NCBI RefSeq assembly: GCF_019443285.1
Contig: NZ_CP080327.1
Coordinates: 2,352,001-2,416,000 of the forward strand
Length of the DNA: 64,000 nucleotides
Direction: 5' to 3'
From: Aquisediminimonas profunda
GTDB lineage: Bacteria > Pseudomonadota > Alphaproteobacteria > Sphingomonadales > Sphingomonadaceae
The translations under genes were made by a program, and so were the position numbers. The notes under the pieces are model-generated. The model was given only the letters and a program-made list of their open reading frames with translations, was not told the origin of the DNA and ran no database searches. Positions within the stretch are counted from its first letter, which is position 1; each line of letters opens with the position of its first letter. Shown piece by piece: positions 7,994-15,839 of the stretch.

Positions 7994-8425
7994 TCAGGCA
8001 GCGCACGGGGGGAAGGTTTGGGCGTCCCGGTCACGCTTGCCCCAAGTCGACGCAACGACGGGGAAGCGTGCCTTGAGGATTGTCGCCATCACCCGGAAGC
8101 GTTCCACCGCCATCGGATGAACATAGCCGTTCGGATTTGGCCGCGTGCACGCATTGTCCCGAAAGTAATATCGGATGCTTGGGGTATCGAACGATTCAAG
8201 ATCGATCTCTACCGAGCGCCCCGCTTGATCTACAAAATGACCATCGAAATCTCTGAGCCATCCTGCAAGTCGATCAAGCCACGCATCGCGCGAAATGCCA
8301 AGTCGCCAGCAAAAATCACGCACATCATAGACGAATAAAGGATCAAGAACCTCGTCTATCGTTACAACGCGCGAAGTTATTCGAACGCAATATCCATTTT
8401 TTACACATTCTAGACACAGCATCAT
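7994..8425 (-). CDS. Hypothetical protein with a cysteine pair
   Basis: A 143-residue protein if started at MMLCLECVKNGYC (8425); a longer frame from 8476 exists. The N-terminal CLECVKNGYC could bind a metal. The rest is soluble, with DVRDFCWRLGISRDAWLDRLAGWL and PNGYVHPMAVERFRVMATIL helices. Family unknown. It is the first gene of the leftward set and is divergent from the next gene across 146 bases. Confidence 0.6.
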   Translation of the reverse strand: MMLCLECVKNGYCVRITSRVVTIDEVLDPLFVYDVRDFCWRLGISRDAWLDRLAGWLRDFDGHFVDQAGRSVEIDLESFDTPSIRYYFRDNACTRPNPNGYVHPMAVERFRVMATILKARFPVVASTWGKRDRDAQTFPPCAA

Positions 8426-8571
8426 GGCCTCGCTCCGTTGTGCGTTGCTTTCATGGTGCCGCGATTGATCAATCACATTGGCAAGTCACAAATGGCTCGC
8501 CCGTTTAAGTGGCGCAAGCGTAGATCGCTTCCTAGGTATGTTTGGAAGCAATAAGCAGGATTGGGACTGTC

Positions 8572-9306
8572 ATGAAGCCTAGATACGACCATTTGATAGC
8601 CCCATCAGGAGTGAGTGCTGCGCTTTCAACGAAGCACAAGGTGTCAGCCGAGCAGCTTTGGGCGTTGATTGGATTCTTTTTCAAATCGCCTCTTGTGGAG
8701 GCTGCGGCTACGCACACAGGCCTGTCCCACAAGACCGTGCGCCGCTACTTTTCCGTGTTTCGCCGCCGCCTATTGCGCCCCGTTTTCTGGCCTTGGAATC
8801 CATTTCATCAGGCGATGGAAGCGTCTCTCGGTGACGAGCGGTGGAGGATCAAGTTCAAAGAATTTGAAACCGCAATGTGCACCGATCTGGCGGGGTGCTA
8901 CTTCAACAGAAAATGCCAATCGAACTTCGCATCAGGCTACCGATCCAAGCGAGTTTGTCGAACCTGTCCGTTGTTTGATCGAGCGCGTCGCAAAATGAAT
9001 GGACCAGACCCCAATCAAGAGGTGGCACAACTCGACGCCTTACGAGAAGCATTTAAGAGCTATGATTGGAGGGACGATCACGAGCGCGACAAGGCTGAGC
9101 TGCTTCGCGAGATCATCGTTCACTACAGCGTGATGCAAACTGCGCTTTCGGTCACATACAATGTCCCCAATCCATTTCTGCAAGAACAGATGCCACAGGA
9201 CGCGCCGTTTCTTACCCATGCAAACCTAGTCGTCGCCTTCTGCAACGACCTCATCCGACACCCTCTTACTAAAGCCGAGTTCGACCTTGGCTCGGTCACT
9301 TGGTAG
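8572..9306 (+). CDS. HTH-containing protein with Cys cluster, transposase-like N-terminus
   Basis: A 244-residue protein from the ATG at 8572 (a TTG at 8542 would add ten residues). Residues ~20-70 (ALIGFFFKSPLVEAAATHTG, LSHKTVRRYFSVFRRR) resemble the HTH region of IS1595-type transposases. A Cys cluster follows (CTDLAGCYFNRKCQ...CRTCPLF), probably zinc-binding. I see no DDE catalytic core or terminal repeats, so this is more likely a domesticated regulator or an unknown protein than an active transposase. Confidence 0.6.
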   Translation: MKPRYDHLIAPSGVSAALSTKHKVSAEQLWALIGFFFKSPLVEAAATHTGLSHKTVRRYFSVFRRRLLRPVFWPWNPFHQAMEASLGDERWRIKFKEFETAMCTDLAGCYFNRKCQSNFASGYRSKRVCRTCPLFDRARRKMNGPDPNQEVAQLDALREAFKSYDWRDDHERDKAELLREIIVHYSVMQTALSVTYNVPNPFLQEQMPQDAPFLTHANLVVAFCNDLIRHPLTKAEFDLGSVTW

Positions 9307-9547
9307 TTGCTCTTCTATCTCCTCAAGACCGCACGGGATTTTAGCGGCTCCAAAATGGGGGTGCGTGAAACAGGCACGCAGGCCGTTCAACGCAGCTCGC
9401 TTCCGCGCCCGTTGGGCTTGTGCAGCTCCGCTCCATGTGGCGCGCGCCAAGCCGCGCGGCGTGTGACCGGCCAGCTCGATAGCCCGTTTTAATCCTCTCC
9501 CCATCGCGCCGCAGAATGGTCTGCGGTTCAGCACAAGGAGAAAGATC
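9307..9547. promoter_or_regulatory. Intergenic region with a 12-bp perfect palindrome
   Basis: No gene is supported here. The segment contains the self-complementary TGGCGCGCGCCA at 9438-9449 and ends in an AAGGAG ribosome site for paralogue C. Likely a promoter or operator region. Confidence 0.35.
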
Positions 9548-9766
9548 ATGAACGAGCAAACTTCCAGCGCAGGCCGCAAGCCGACACATCGCCTCTATCG
9601 CGTGATCGGCGAGGGCGAGAAAACCGTCTGGACGCCCATCGGTTCAGCCTGGGCAAACAAGGACGGCAAGGGCTTCAACATCTCGTGCGAAGCAATTCCG
9701 CTCCAAGGCCGGATCGTCATGCGCGCGATCAAGCCGCAGGATGCAAACAGTCCTTCGATGCTTTGA
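9548..9766 (+). CDS. Small KDGxG-motif protein, paralogue C
   Basis: A 72-residue protein (MNEQTSSAGRKPTHRLYRV) with a good AAGGAG ribosome site. Its core IGSAWANKDGKGFNISCEAI and PLQGRIVMR matches paralogues A and B at 5.4-5.9 kb, but it is on the opposite strand about 3.6 kb away. Function unknown. Three copies in one element argue for an element-specific role such as DNA handling or regulation. Confidence 0.75.
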   Translation: MNEQTSSAGRKPTHRLYRVIGEGEKTVWTPIGSAWANKDGKGFNISCEAIPLQGRIVMRAIKPQDANSPSML

Positions 9767-10027
9767 ACCAATGCATCACCGTCCGCAGCAAGGCGACGCT
9801 GGAAACGGCGTCGCTTCCGCTGTATTCATCGTTAAGGCGATGCCGCCACGACGACCAAAGACCAACAAAAACAAACAACGCGGAAGCCTTGGCTTCCTCC
9901 ATTCTCTCCTGCAAACCTTGTCCCTTGGTTCGACCCGCCCCGAAAAGCGCAGCTGCGAACGAAGGCCCAGCAAGCCCAAGTGAGCAGCAAGCAGGGGCAG
10001 GAAGAAAGACGGGATAAGGATCACCGC

Positions 10028-10057
10028 AAGATGTGTGTTGTAATACAACACCATCTT
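10028..10057. promoter_or_regulatory. Near-perfect 29-bp palindrome, operator-like
   Basis: AAGATG (10028-10033), one bulged T, then GTGTTGTA / A / TACAACAC and CATCTT (10052-10057). That is 14 paired positions around a single central base, too tight for an RNA loop and typical of a dimeric DNA-binding site. It is the first of a series of structures in the 680-base gene-free stretch 9767-10447. A partner could be the RHH-like protein at 10448, by position only. Confidence 0.6.
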
Positions 10058-10062
10058 GGCAA

Positions 10063-10353
10063 GGGGCGCTGCGCCCCCGTTGCATCCCCAGCCGCTGGCA
10101 CTTCCCGAGACCCGTTCCCAAGTGGTCAGGGTCGGTCAGTGCCAGTGCACCGTTTGGCCGTTGCATCACCAGATCAGGGGAGCCTTCAAGCTCCCCCGAC
10201 ACCCCCATGACCAAGGGGCATTCGCGCCCCTTTGGATGCCCTCGACCAACCGTCCGCCGATTGGATGCCGTCAGAGCTTTCGCGCCCTGAACCACGACAA
10301 GGGTGAGCCTTCGTGCTCCCCTTGACCCCATGAGCAGGGGCGTGCCTGCCCCT
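10063..10353. repeat. Array of GC-rich hairpins in a gene-free region
   Basis: Short inverted repeats follow one another: GGGGCGC/GCGCCCC (10063-10077), GGGGAGC/GCTCCCC (10177-10196), AAGGGGC/GCCCCTT (10213-10232), TCAGAGC/GCCCTGA with one mismatch (10271-10290), CAAGGG-GAGC/GCTC-CCCTTG with one bulge (10298-10324) and AGGGGC/GCCCCT (10336-10353). They share an AAGGGG...CCCCTT theme and are separated by related spacers such as TTGCAT and GGATGCC. Similar hairpin series occur in plasmid maintenance or transfer regions; their job here is not shown. Confidence 0.65.
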
Positions 10354-10370
10354 TGCAACCCAGACTCGCA

Positions 10371-10404
10371 ATTGGCTTTGCGAGATATCTCGCAGGCAGC
10401 CAAT
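10371..10404. promoter_or_regulatory. Nested palindrome, candidate cruciform or oriT-like structure
   Basis: A perfect 16-bp palindrome TGCGAGATATCTCGCA (10379-10394) is enclosed by ATTGGCT (10371-10377) and AGCCAAT (10398-10404). A third ATTGGCT occurs at 10429-10435, just before the RHH-like gene. Such nested symmetry suits a multimeric DNA-binding protein or a transfer/replication origin; the relaxase of this element lies 12 kb away, so assignment as oriT is uncertain. Confidence 0.55.
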
Positions 10405-10447
10405 TTGCCCATGGAGTTGTGTGTATCCATTGGCTACACTCCCCTTC

Positions 10448-10600
10448 ATGTCAGGGAAGGATTCCGGCTTTCGAATCCGCGTTGAGCGTGAACTTCGCGA
10501 GAAGTTCCTCGCTGCTTGTCGAAGCCAGGATCGACCCGCCGCGCAGGTGCTCCGTGAATTCATGCGGGCGTTCGTCGCGGACACCGATCAACCAAAATGA
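10448..10600 (+). CDS. Ribbon-helix-helix-like small DNA-binding protein
   Basis: A 50-residue protein: MSGKDSG, a beta-strand-like FRIRVEREL, then two helices REKFLAACRSQD and PAAQVLREFMRAFVAD. This is the RHH (CopG/Arc-like) pattern of plasmid regulators. It overlaps in another frame the extended 5' end of the methyltransferase frame, which is why I place the methyltransferase start at 10626. Likely role: binding the palindromes just upstream to control the element or the downstream operon. No obvious ribosome site is seen, so translation initiation is uncertain. Confidence 0.6.
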   Translation: MSGKDSGFRIRVERELREKFLAACRSQDRPAAQVLREFMRAFVADTDQPK

Positions 10601-10625
10601 GGGCGGAAGGGGGCCGTCGCGCAAA

Positions 10626-13373
10626 ATGAACGCCGTTGAGATCGAAGAGGCAGTAACGGAATTAGCCGAGCGTCCGTTCGACCGAGCGGAGTTCCCGTTT
10701 CAATTCCTAGAGGCGTTCGGCAATAAACCGGCGACGATCAAACGTCTGCGCGACGGCCACAGCAACAGCTCCGACCTTGGCGGCGTCCTTCAACGCAGCA
10801 ACATCCACATCGCGGTTGCCGAGAAGGGCAATGTGACCGCGACGCTTGCCGCGCTCAAAGCCAGCCCCGCGACCGCCAAGGCGAAAGCGCAATTCGTGCT
10901 CGCAACCGACGGCGATATGTTCGAAGCCGAGGACATCGAGTCCGGCGAAACGGTGGCCTGCACCTTCGCCGAGTTCCCCGAGCATTTCGGCTTCTTTCTC
11001 CCGTTGGCGGGCATTAGCACTGTCAAACAGGTGCGCGACAGCGCGTTCGACATTAGAGCCACGAGCCGCCTCAATCGCCTCTATGTCGAGTTGCTGAAAG
11101 ACAATCCCGAGTGGAGCAAGGCCGACCGTCGCCCAGACATGAACCACTTCATGGCGCGGCTGATCTTTTGCTTCTTCGCGGAAGACACAGACATCTTCAA
11201 CGGCACCGGCCTGTTCACCGCGACGGTCGATCAGATGAGCGAGAAGGACGCGTCTAACACCCATGAGGTGATCGCAGAAATCTTCCGCGCGATGAACACG
11301 CCTATAAAGGACCGGCAGGCATCAGGCATCCGCACCTGGGCGAACGTGTTTCCCTATGTGAACGGTGGACTGTTCTCGGGAAGCCTTGAGGTTCCACGTT
11401 TCAGCCGCATCGCCCGGTCATATCTCCTTCACATCGGCAGCCTGAAATGGACGCAGATCAATCCCGACATTTTTGGGTCGATGATTCAAGCCGTAGCCGA
11501 CGATGAGGAACGCGGCGCCCTAGGGATGCATTATACTAGTCGCCCAAACATCCTGAAGGTTCTCGACCCGCTCTTTCTCAACAGCCTGCGTGAGCAATTG
11601 GAAGAGGCTGGCGACAATAGCCGTAAGCTCCTCAATCTCCGCAATCGCATGGCGCGCATCCGTGTGTTCGATCCTGCCTGCGGCAGCGGAAACTTCCTTG
11701 TCATAGCCTACAAAGAAATGCGGGAAATCGAGGCGGAGATCAACCGACGACGCGGTGAGGAGGGTCGTGCTTCCGATATCCCTCTCACGAATTTTCGCGG
11801 GATCGAGCTGCGCGATTTTCCGGCTGAGGTGGCTCGACTCGCACTCATCATTGCCGAGTTTCAATGCGACACGCTCTATCGCGGGCAAAAACTCGCTCTC
11901 GCAGAGTTCTTGCCACTCAATGCTGAAAACTGGATCACCTGTGGTAATGCACTACGCCTCGATTGGTTGAGCATCTGCCCACCGACTGGAACGGGCGTGA
12001 AGCTCGTTGGTGATGACCTGTTTGAGACGCCGCTCGATCAAGCGCAGATAGATTTCGAGAATGAAGGTGGCGAGACGTATATTTGCGGCAATCCCCCATA
12101 TGTTGGCGACAAGAAGCAGAGTCCTGCGCAAAAGGAGGATTTGCGGCTCCTGCTAGAGAGTCGTTGTAGCCAATGGAAGTCGCTCGATTACGTTTCTGGT
12201 TGGTTCATAAAGTCGTGTGACTTCGCTAAATCAACTGAGACTGAATGCGCCTTTGTTACGACCAACAGTATTTGCCAGGGTCAGCAAGTTTCTATATTTT
12301 GGCCTCTAGTTTTTAGTAGCGGTATGATAATAAAATTTGCTTACCCTAGTTTCAAATGGTCTAATTTGGCTAGTAACAATGCTGGGGTTACGGTTTCTGT
12401 TGTTGGACTTTCCTCAAGTTCTGCAGGACAAAGAAAAATCTACATGGAAAGAGAGGATGGTGGATTTTCAGTAATAGAATGCGATAACATCAATGCATAC
12501 CTTATTCCAGGTAAGAATATTGAGATTTCAAAGCTTGCAAAGCCTTTTTCAGATCTTTCTCCAATGACCTTAGGCAATGTGCCGTACGACGGCGGGAACC
12601 TTCTATTGTCACCTGCTGATCTCGAAAGCCTTGGATTAAGCGCTTCTCAGAAGAAACGGTTTATTAGACGATTTTATGGTTCGGCTGAATTCATCCGAGG
12701 CATAGAGCGATACTGTCTGTGGATCACGGATTCTGGTTTGCAAGAAGCCCTGAGAATACCCTCGATTGTATCTCGTATCGAGGGGGTCAGAAAAATGCGT
12801 TTGGCTTCTTCCGACGCGGGGACAGTGGCTATGGCTTCCCGTTCACATCAAATGAGGGAGATGAACGCGCCAAAATCAATGGCTATCGTAATTCCGCGTG
12901 TTAGCTCTGAAGCTCGCCAATATCTCCCCGTCGGACTTGCTGGAGATGACGCCATAATTGGCGATAAGAACTATGCAATTTACGATGGACCTCTGTGGAA
13001 TTTGTCCATACTTGCTTCTAGGTTGCATAGGACATGGATTAGTGCAGTGTGCGTAAGGCTGCGGACTGATTTTTCCTATGGTAGCACGATGGGATGGAAC
13101 CCGTTTCCGATCCCGCCATTGACCGAAAAAAATAAGAATGACCTAACCCGTGCCGCCGAAGATATTCTCTTGGCACGAGAGGCACATTTCCCAGCGACCA
13201 TCGCCGATCTGTATGATCCTGAAAACATGCCTGACGACCTTCGCGAAGCGCATGGCCGCAATGATGAGATTCTGGAACGTATTTACATCGGTCGCCGGTT
13301 CAGGAACGACACTGAAAGGCTTGAAAAGCTCTTCGAACTGTACACCAAGATGACGGCAAAGAGGGCGCGCTGA
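10626..13373 (+). CDS. MmeI-like class I SAM-dependent DNA methyltransferase
   Basis: A 915-residue adenine-type DNA methyltransferase. The start MNAVEIEEAVTELA at 10626 matches where such proteins begin; the frame is open back to 10353 but that part overlaps the RHH gene. Motif I FDPACGSGNF lies near residue 348 and motif IV NPPYVG near 488. The large N-terminal region (GGVLQRSNIHIAV, MARLIFCFFAEDTDIFNGTG) resembles MmeI-type proteins, but I see no PD-(D/E)XK residues there, so cleavage is probably done by other subunits. The C-terminal third is the target-recognition region; its DNA (about 12230-13130) is clearly AT-richer than its flanks. First gene of a six-gene operon, ending two bases before the next start. 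Confidence 0.88.
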   Translation: MNAVEIEEAVTELAERPFDRAEFPFQFLEAFGNKPATIKRLRDGHSNSSDLGGVLQRSNIHIAVAEKGNVTATLAALKASPATAKAKAQFVLATDGDMFEAEDIESGETVACTFAEFPEHFGFFLPLAGISTVKQVRDSAFDIRATSRLNRLYVELLKDNPEWSKADRRPDMNHFMARLIFCFFAEDTDIFNGTGLFTATVDQMSEKDASNTHEVIAEIFRAMNTPIKDRQASGIRTWANVFPYVNGGLFSGSLEVPRFSRIARSYLLHIGSLKWTQINPDIFGSMIQAVADDEERGALGMHYTSRPNILKVLDPLFLNSLREQLEEAGDNSRKLLNLRNRMARIRVFDPACGSGNFLVIAYKEMREIEAEINRRRGEEGRASDIPLTNFRGIELRDFPAEVARLALIIAEFQCDTLYRGQKLALAEFLPLNAENWITCGNALRLDWLSICPPTGTGVKLVGDDLFETPLDQAQIDFENEGGETYICGNPPYVGDKKQSPAQKEDLRLLLESRCSQWKSLDYVSGWFIKSCDFAKSTETECAFVTTNSICQGQQVSIFWPLVFSSGMIIKFAYPSFKWSNLASNNAGVTVSVVGLSSSSAGQRKIYMEREDGGFSVIECDNINAYLIPGKNIEISKLAKPFSDLSPMTLGNVPYDGGNLLLSPADLESLGLSASQKKRFIRRFYGSAEFIRGIERYCLWITDSGLQEALRIPSIVSRIEGVRKMRLASSDAGTVAMASRSHQMREMNAPKSMAIVIPRVSSEARQYLPVGLAGDDAIIGDKNYAIYDGPLWNLSILASRLHRTWISAVCVRLRTDFSYGSTMGWNPFPIPPLTEKNKNDLTRAAEDILLAREAHFPATIADLYDPENMPDDLREAHGRNDEILERIYIGRRFRNDTERLEKLFELYTKMTAKRAR

Positions 13374-13374
13374 T

Positions 13375-13788
13375 ATGTTCGCCCGTGTCCCATACGTCAC
13401 CCTGAACTCGCGCCAGAAGGAAAACTACAATTTCCAGAAGGTCGCCGCGCGGCTTGCTGACTACGGGTTCAACAGCATTCGGTTGACCGACGACTGGCAG
13501 GGCGCTGATTTCATCGCGGTCCACATCGACGGCGAAACCTTTCTCAAGGTGCAGCTCAAGGGCCGATTGGTCATTGACCGGAAATATGTGGGCAAAGGCA
13601 TTCACATCGCATTTTTGTATGGCGATGAACTCTATCTCTATGATCATGATAAGTTTGTTCAATACCTAGAAGGAAACGGCTTGATTGGCGCTGACAGTGT
13701 TACATGGCACGAAAAGGGATTTCGAAGTTGGCCACTCCCTCCCGCTTGGGCGATCAACTATCTAGCCGATTATAGGATTTCCCAATGA
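13375..13788 (+). CDS. Small PD-(D/E)XK-like putative nuclease subunit
   Basis: A 137-residue protein. The pattern GAD45-x14-VQ60-x-K62 (QGADFIAV...FLKVQLKGR), with an upstream helix carrying Glu16 (RQKENYNFQKVAARL), fits the QxK variant of the PD-(D/E)XK nuclease core. The call rests on this short pattern and on the neighbours, so it is tentative. The start lies two bases after the methyltransferase stop, and the end overlaps the helicase start in ATGA, so it is a tightly coupled component of the operon. Probable job: the cleavage or DNA-recognition part of a restriction-like complex. Confidence 0.6.
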   Translation: MFARVPYVTLNSRQKENYNFQKVAARLADYGFNSIRLTDDWQGADFIAVHIDGETFLKVQLKGRLVIDRKYVGKGIHIAFLYGDELYLYDHDKFVQYLEGNGLIGADSVTWHEKGFRSWPLPPAWAINYLADYRISQ

Positions 13789-15839
13789 CCAAGTCCGTTC
13801 CGTCAGTTTCAGTCACATACGCCCGCAACGGCGGCTCGACTAAGGCCAATGCGCTTGGAATGCGCGCGATGCAGGAGCGGGCATTCGAGAAGCGTGGCGA
13901 ACCATACCTCCTCATTAAGTCGCCGCCGGCATCGGGAAAAAGCCGCGCGCTCATGTTCATCGCGCTCGACAAGCTCGCCAATCAGGGATTGAAGCAGGCG
14001 GTCATCGTCGTTCCAGAAAAATCCATTGGCTCCAGCTTCGCTGATGAACCGCTGAGCAAATACGGATTCTGGGCGGACTGGACCGTGACGCCCAAGTGGA
14101 ATCTCTGCAACGCTCCCGGTGAGGACGGCGGCAAGGTCAACAGCGTCGGCAGTTTTCTCGGCAGTGACGATCAGGTGCTCGTCTGCACACACGCGACGTT
14201 TCGTTTCGCGGTGGAGCGCTTTGGCATCGAGGCGTTCGATGGCCGCTTGATCGCGGTGGACGAATTCCACCATGTCTCCGCCAACCCTGACAACGTGCTC
14301 GGCAAGCACCTGGGCGACTTCATTGCGCGCGATAAGGTGCACATTGTCGCGATGACGGGCAGTTATTTCCGTGGCGATGCTGAAGCCGTGCTCTCACCGA
14401 CCGACGAGGCAAAATTCGATACCGTCACCTACACCTACTACGAGCAGCTCAACGGCTACGAGTATCTCAAGCAGCTCTACATCGGCTATTTCTTCTATTC
14501 CGGCTCCTACACAGACGACATTCTCGAAGTTTTGAACCCGTCCGAGAAAACCATCATCCACATTCCGAATGTCAATTCGCGCGAGAGCACGAAGGACAAG
14601 ATCAAAGAGGTCGAGCACATCCTCTCGGAGCTGGGCGAGTGGGAAGGTGCCGATCCCGTCACCGGCTTCCAGATCGTCAAGATGGCCGACGGTAAAAAGC
14701 TCCGCATCGCTGACCTTGTTGACGACGATCCTTCAAAGCGCGACCGCGTGTCCGCTGCCCTGAAAGACCCAGCCCAAAAGAATAATCGCGAACACGTGGA
14801 CATCATCATCGCGCTGGGCATGGCGAAGGAGGGCTTTGATTGGATTTGGTGCGAGCACGCACTGACCGTCGGCTACCGTGCCAGCCTGACCGAGATCGTG
14901 CAGATCATTGGCCGCGCCACACGTGACGCGCCGGGCAAGACTCGCGCGCGGTTCACCAACTTGATTGCTGAGCCAGATGCGGCGGAGTCCCTTGTTACCG
15001 AGGCGGTGAACGACACGTTGAAGGCAATCGCAGCGAGCCTGCTGATGGAGCAGGTGCTCGCACCGCGCTTCAATTTCACCCCGAAGAATCCGCAGAGCGG
15101 CCCGCAACCTGGCTTCGACTACGGCGATGAAGGTTATCAGCCGGACAAGTGCAACGTTGGCTTCAACGAGCAAACCGGACAGTTCCAGATCGAGATCAAG
15201 GGTCTGACCGAGCCAAAGAGCAAGGAAGCCGTCCGCATCTGCAAAGAGGATTTGAACGAGGTGATCGCAACCTTCGTTCAGGACAAGCCGTCCATCGAAC
15301 GCGGACTCTTCGACGAGGAGATGGTGCCAGAAGAGCTGACACAGCTTCGGCTCGGTAAGATCATCAAGGACAAGTATCCCGAATTGGACGAAGAGGATCA
15401 GGAGGCAGTGCGTCAGCACGCCATCGCAGCCCTCAATCTCACACAGCAGGCGGCGCGCATTGCGCTGGGCAGCGACCAGAAAGATGACGAGCCGAGCGCC
15501 AACACCGCGCTGATCGATGGCGTCCGCAAATTCGCGATGGACGTTCGCGAACTTGACATCGACCTGATTGACCGCATCAATCCGTTTCAGGAAGCCTATG
15601 CCATTCTCGCCAAGACCATGAGCGAGGAGAGCTTGAAGCAGGTTGCGGCTGCCATCGCCAACAAGCGCACCAGCTTGTCGCCCGATGAAGCGAAGGAACT
15701 TGCCGTGCGCGCCGCGCGCTTCATCAAAGAGCGTGAACGTCCGCCATCGATCACATCATCCGACGCTTGGGAACGGCGACTCGCTGAGGGCGCCGCCGCC
15801 TTCATGCGTTTCAAGAAGGAGGGCCGCTATGACGGCTGA
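13785..15839 (+). CDS. SF2 DEAD/DEAH-type helicase of the defence operon
   Basis: A 684-residue ATPase. Walker A is PPASGKS (47-53), motif II DEFHH (159-163), motif III MTGSYF and motif VI QIIGRATR (373-380), so both RecA lobes are present. The C-terminal ~250 residues are acidic and helical without a recognised domain. DEFH-type SF2 ATPases act as translocating motors in type I and III restriction enzymes and in several defence systems. Here it is coupled to the nuclease-like gene upstream (ATGA overlap) and overlaps the GIY-YIG gene by 11 bases. A translocase role in a restriction-like complex is the best inference. Confidence 0.88.
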   Translation: MTKSVPSVSVTYARNGGSTKANALGMRAMQERAFEKRGEPYLLIKSPPASGKSRALMFIALDKLANQGLKQAVIVVPEKSIGSSFADEPLSKYGFWADWTVTPKWNLCNAPGEDGGKVNSVGSFLGSDDQVLVCTHATFRFAVERFGIEAFDGRLIAVDEFHHVSANPDNVLGKHLGDFIARDKVHIVAMTGSYFRGDAEAVLSPTDEAKFDTVTYTYYEQLNGYEYLKQLYIGYFFYSGSYTDDILEVLNPSEKTIIHIPNVNSRESTKDKIKEVEHILSELGEWEGADPVTGFQIVKMADGKKLRIADLVDDDPSKRDRVSAALKDPAQKNNREHVDIIIALGMAKEGFDWIWCEHALTVGYRASLTEIVQIIGRATRDAPGKTRARFTNLIAEPDAAESLVTEAVNDTLKAIAASLLMEQVLAPRFNFTPKNPQSGPQPGFDYGDEGYQPDKCNVGFNEQTGQFQIEIKGLTEPKSKEAVRICKEDLNEVIATFVQDKPSIERGLFDEEMVPEELTQLRLGKIIKDKYPELDEEDQEAVRQHAIAALNLTQQAARIALGSDQKDDEPSANTALIDGVRKFAMDVRELDIDLIDRINPFQEAYAILAKTMSEESLKQVAAAIANKRTSLSPDEAKELAVRAARFIKERERPPSITSSDAWERRLAEGAAAFMRFKKEGRYDG

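Noticed and set aside
8572-9306. Active insertion sequence
   Set aside because: Only an HTH resembling IS1595-type proteins; no DDE core, no terminal inverted repeats or target duplication seen.
9729-10430. 233-codon minus-strand frame across the hairpin region
   Set aside because: Composition looks like translated GC-rich repeats, it has no ribosome site or recognisable motif, and it runs through palindromes; treated as non-coding.
10353-10625. N-terminal extension of the methyltransferase frame
   Set aside because: Overlaps the RHH-like gene in another frame, lacks protein-like character, and family members start at the MNAVEIEE-type sequence at 10626.
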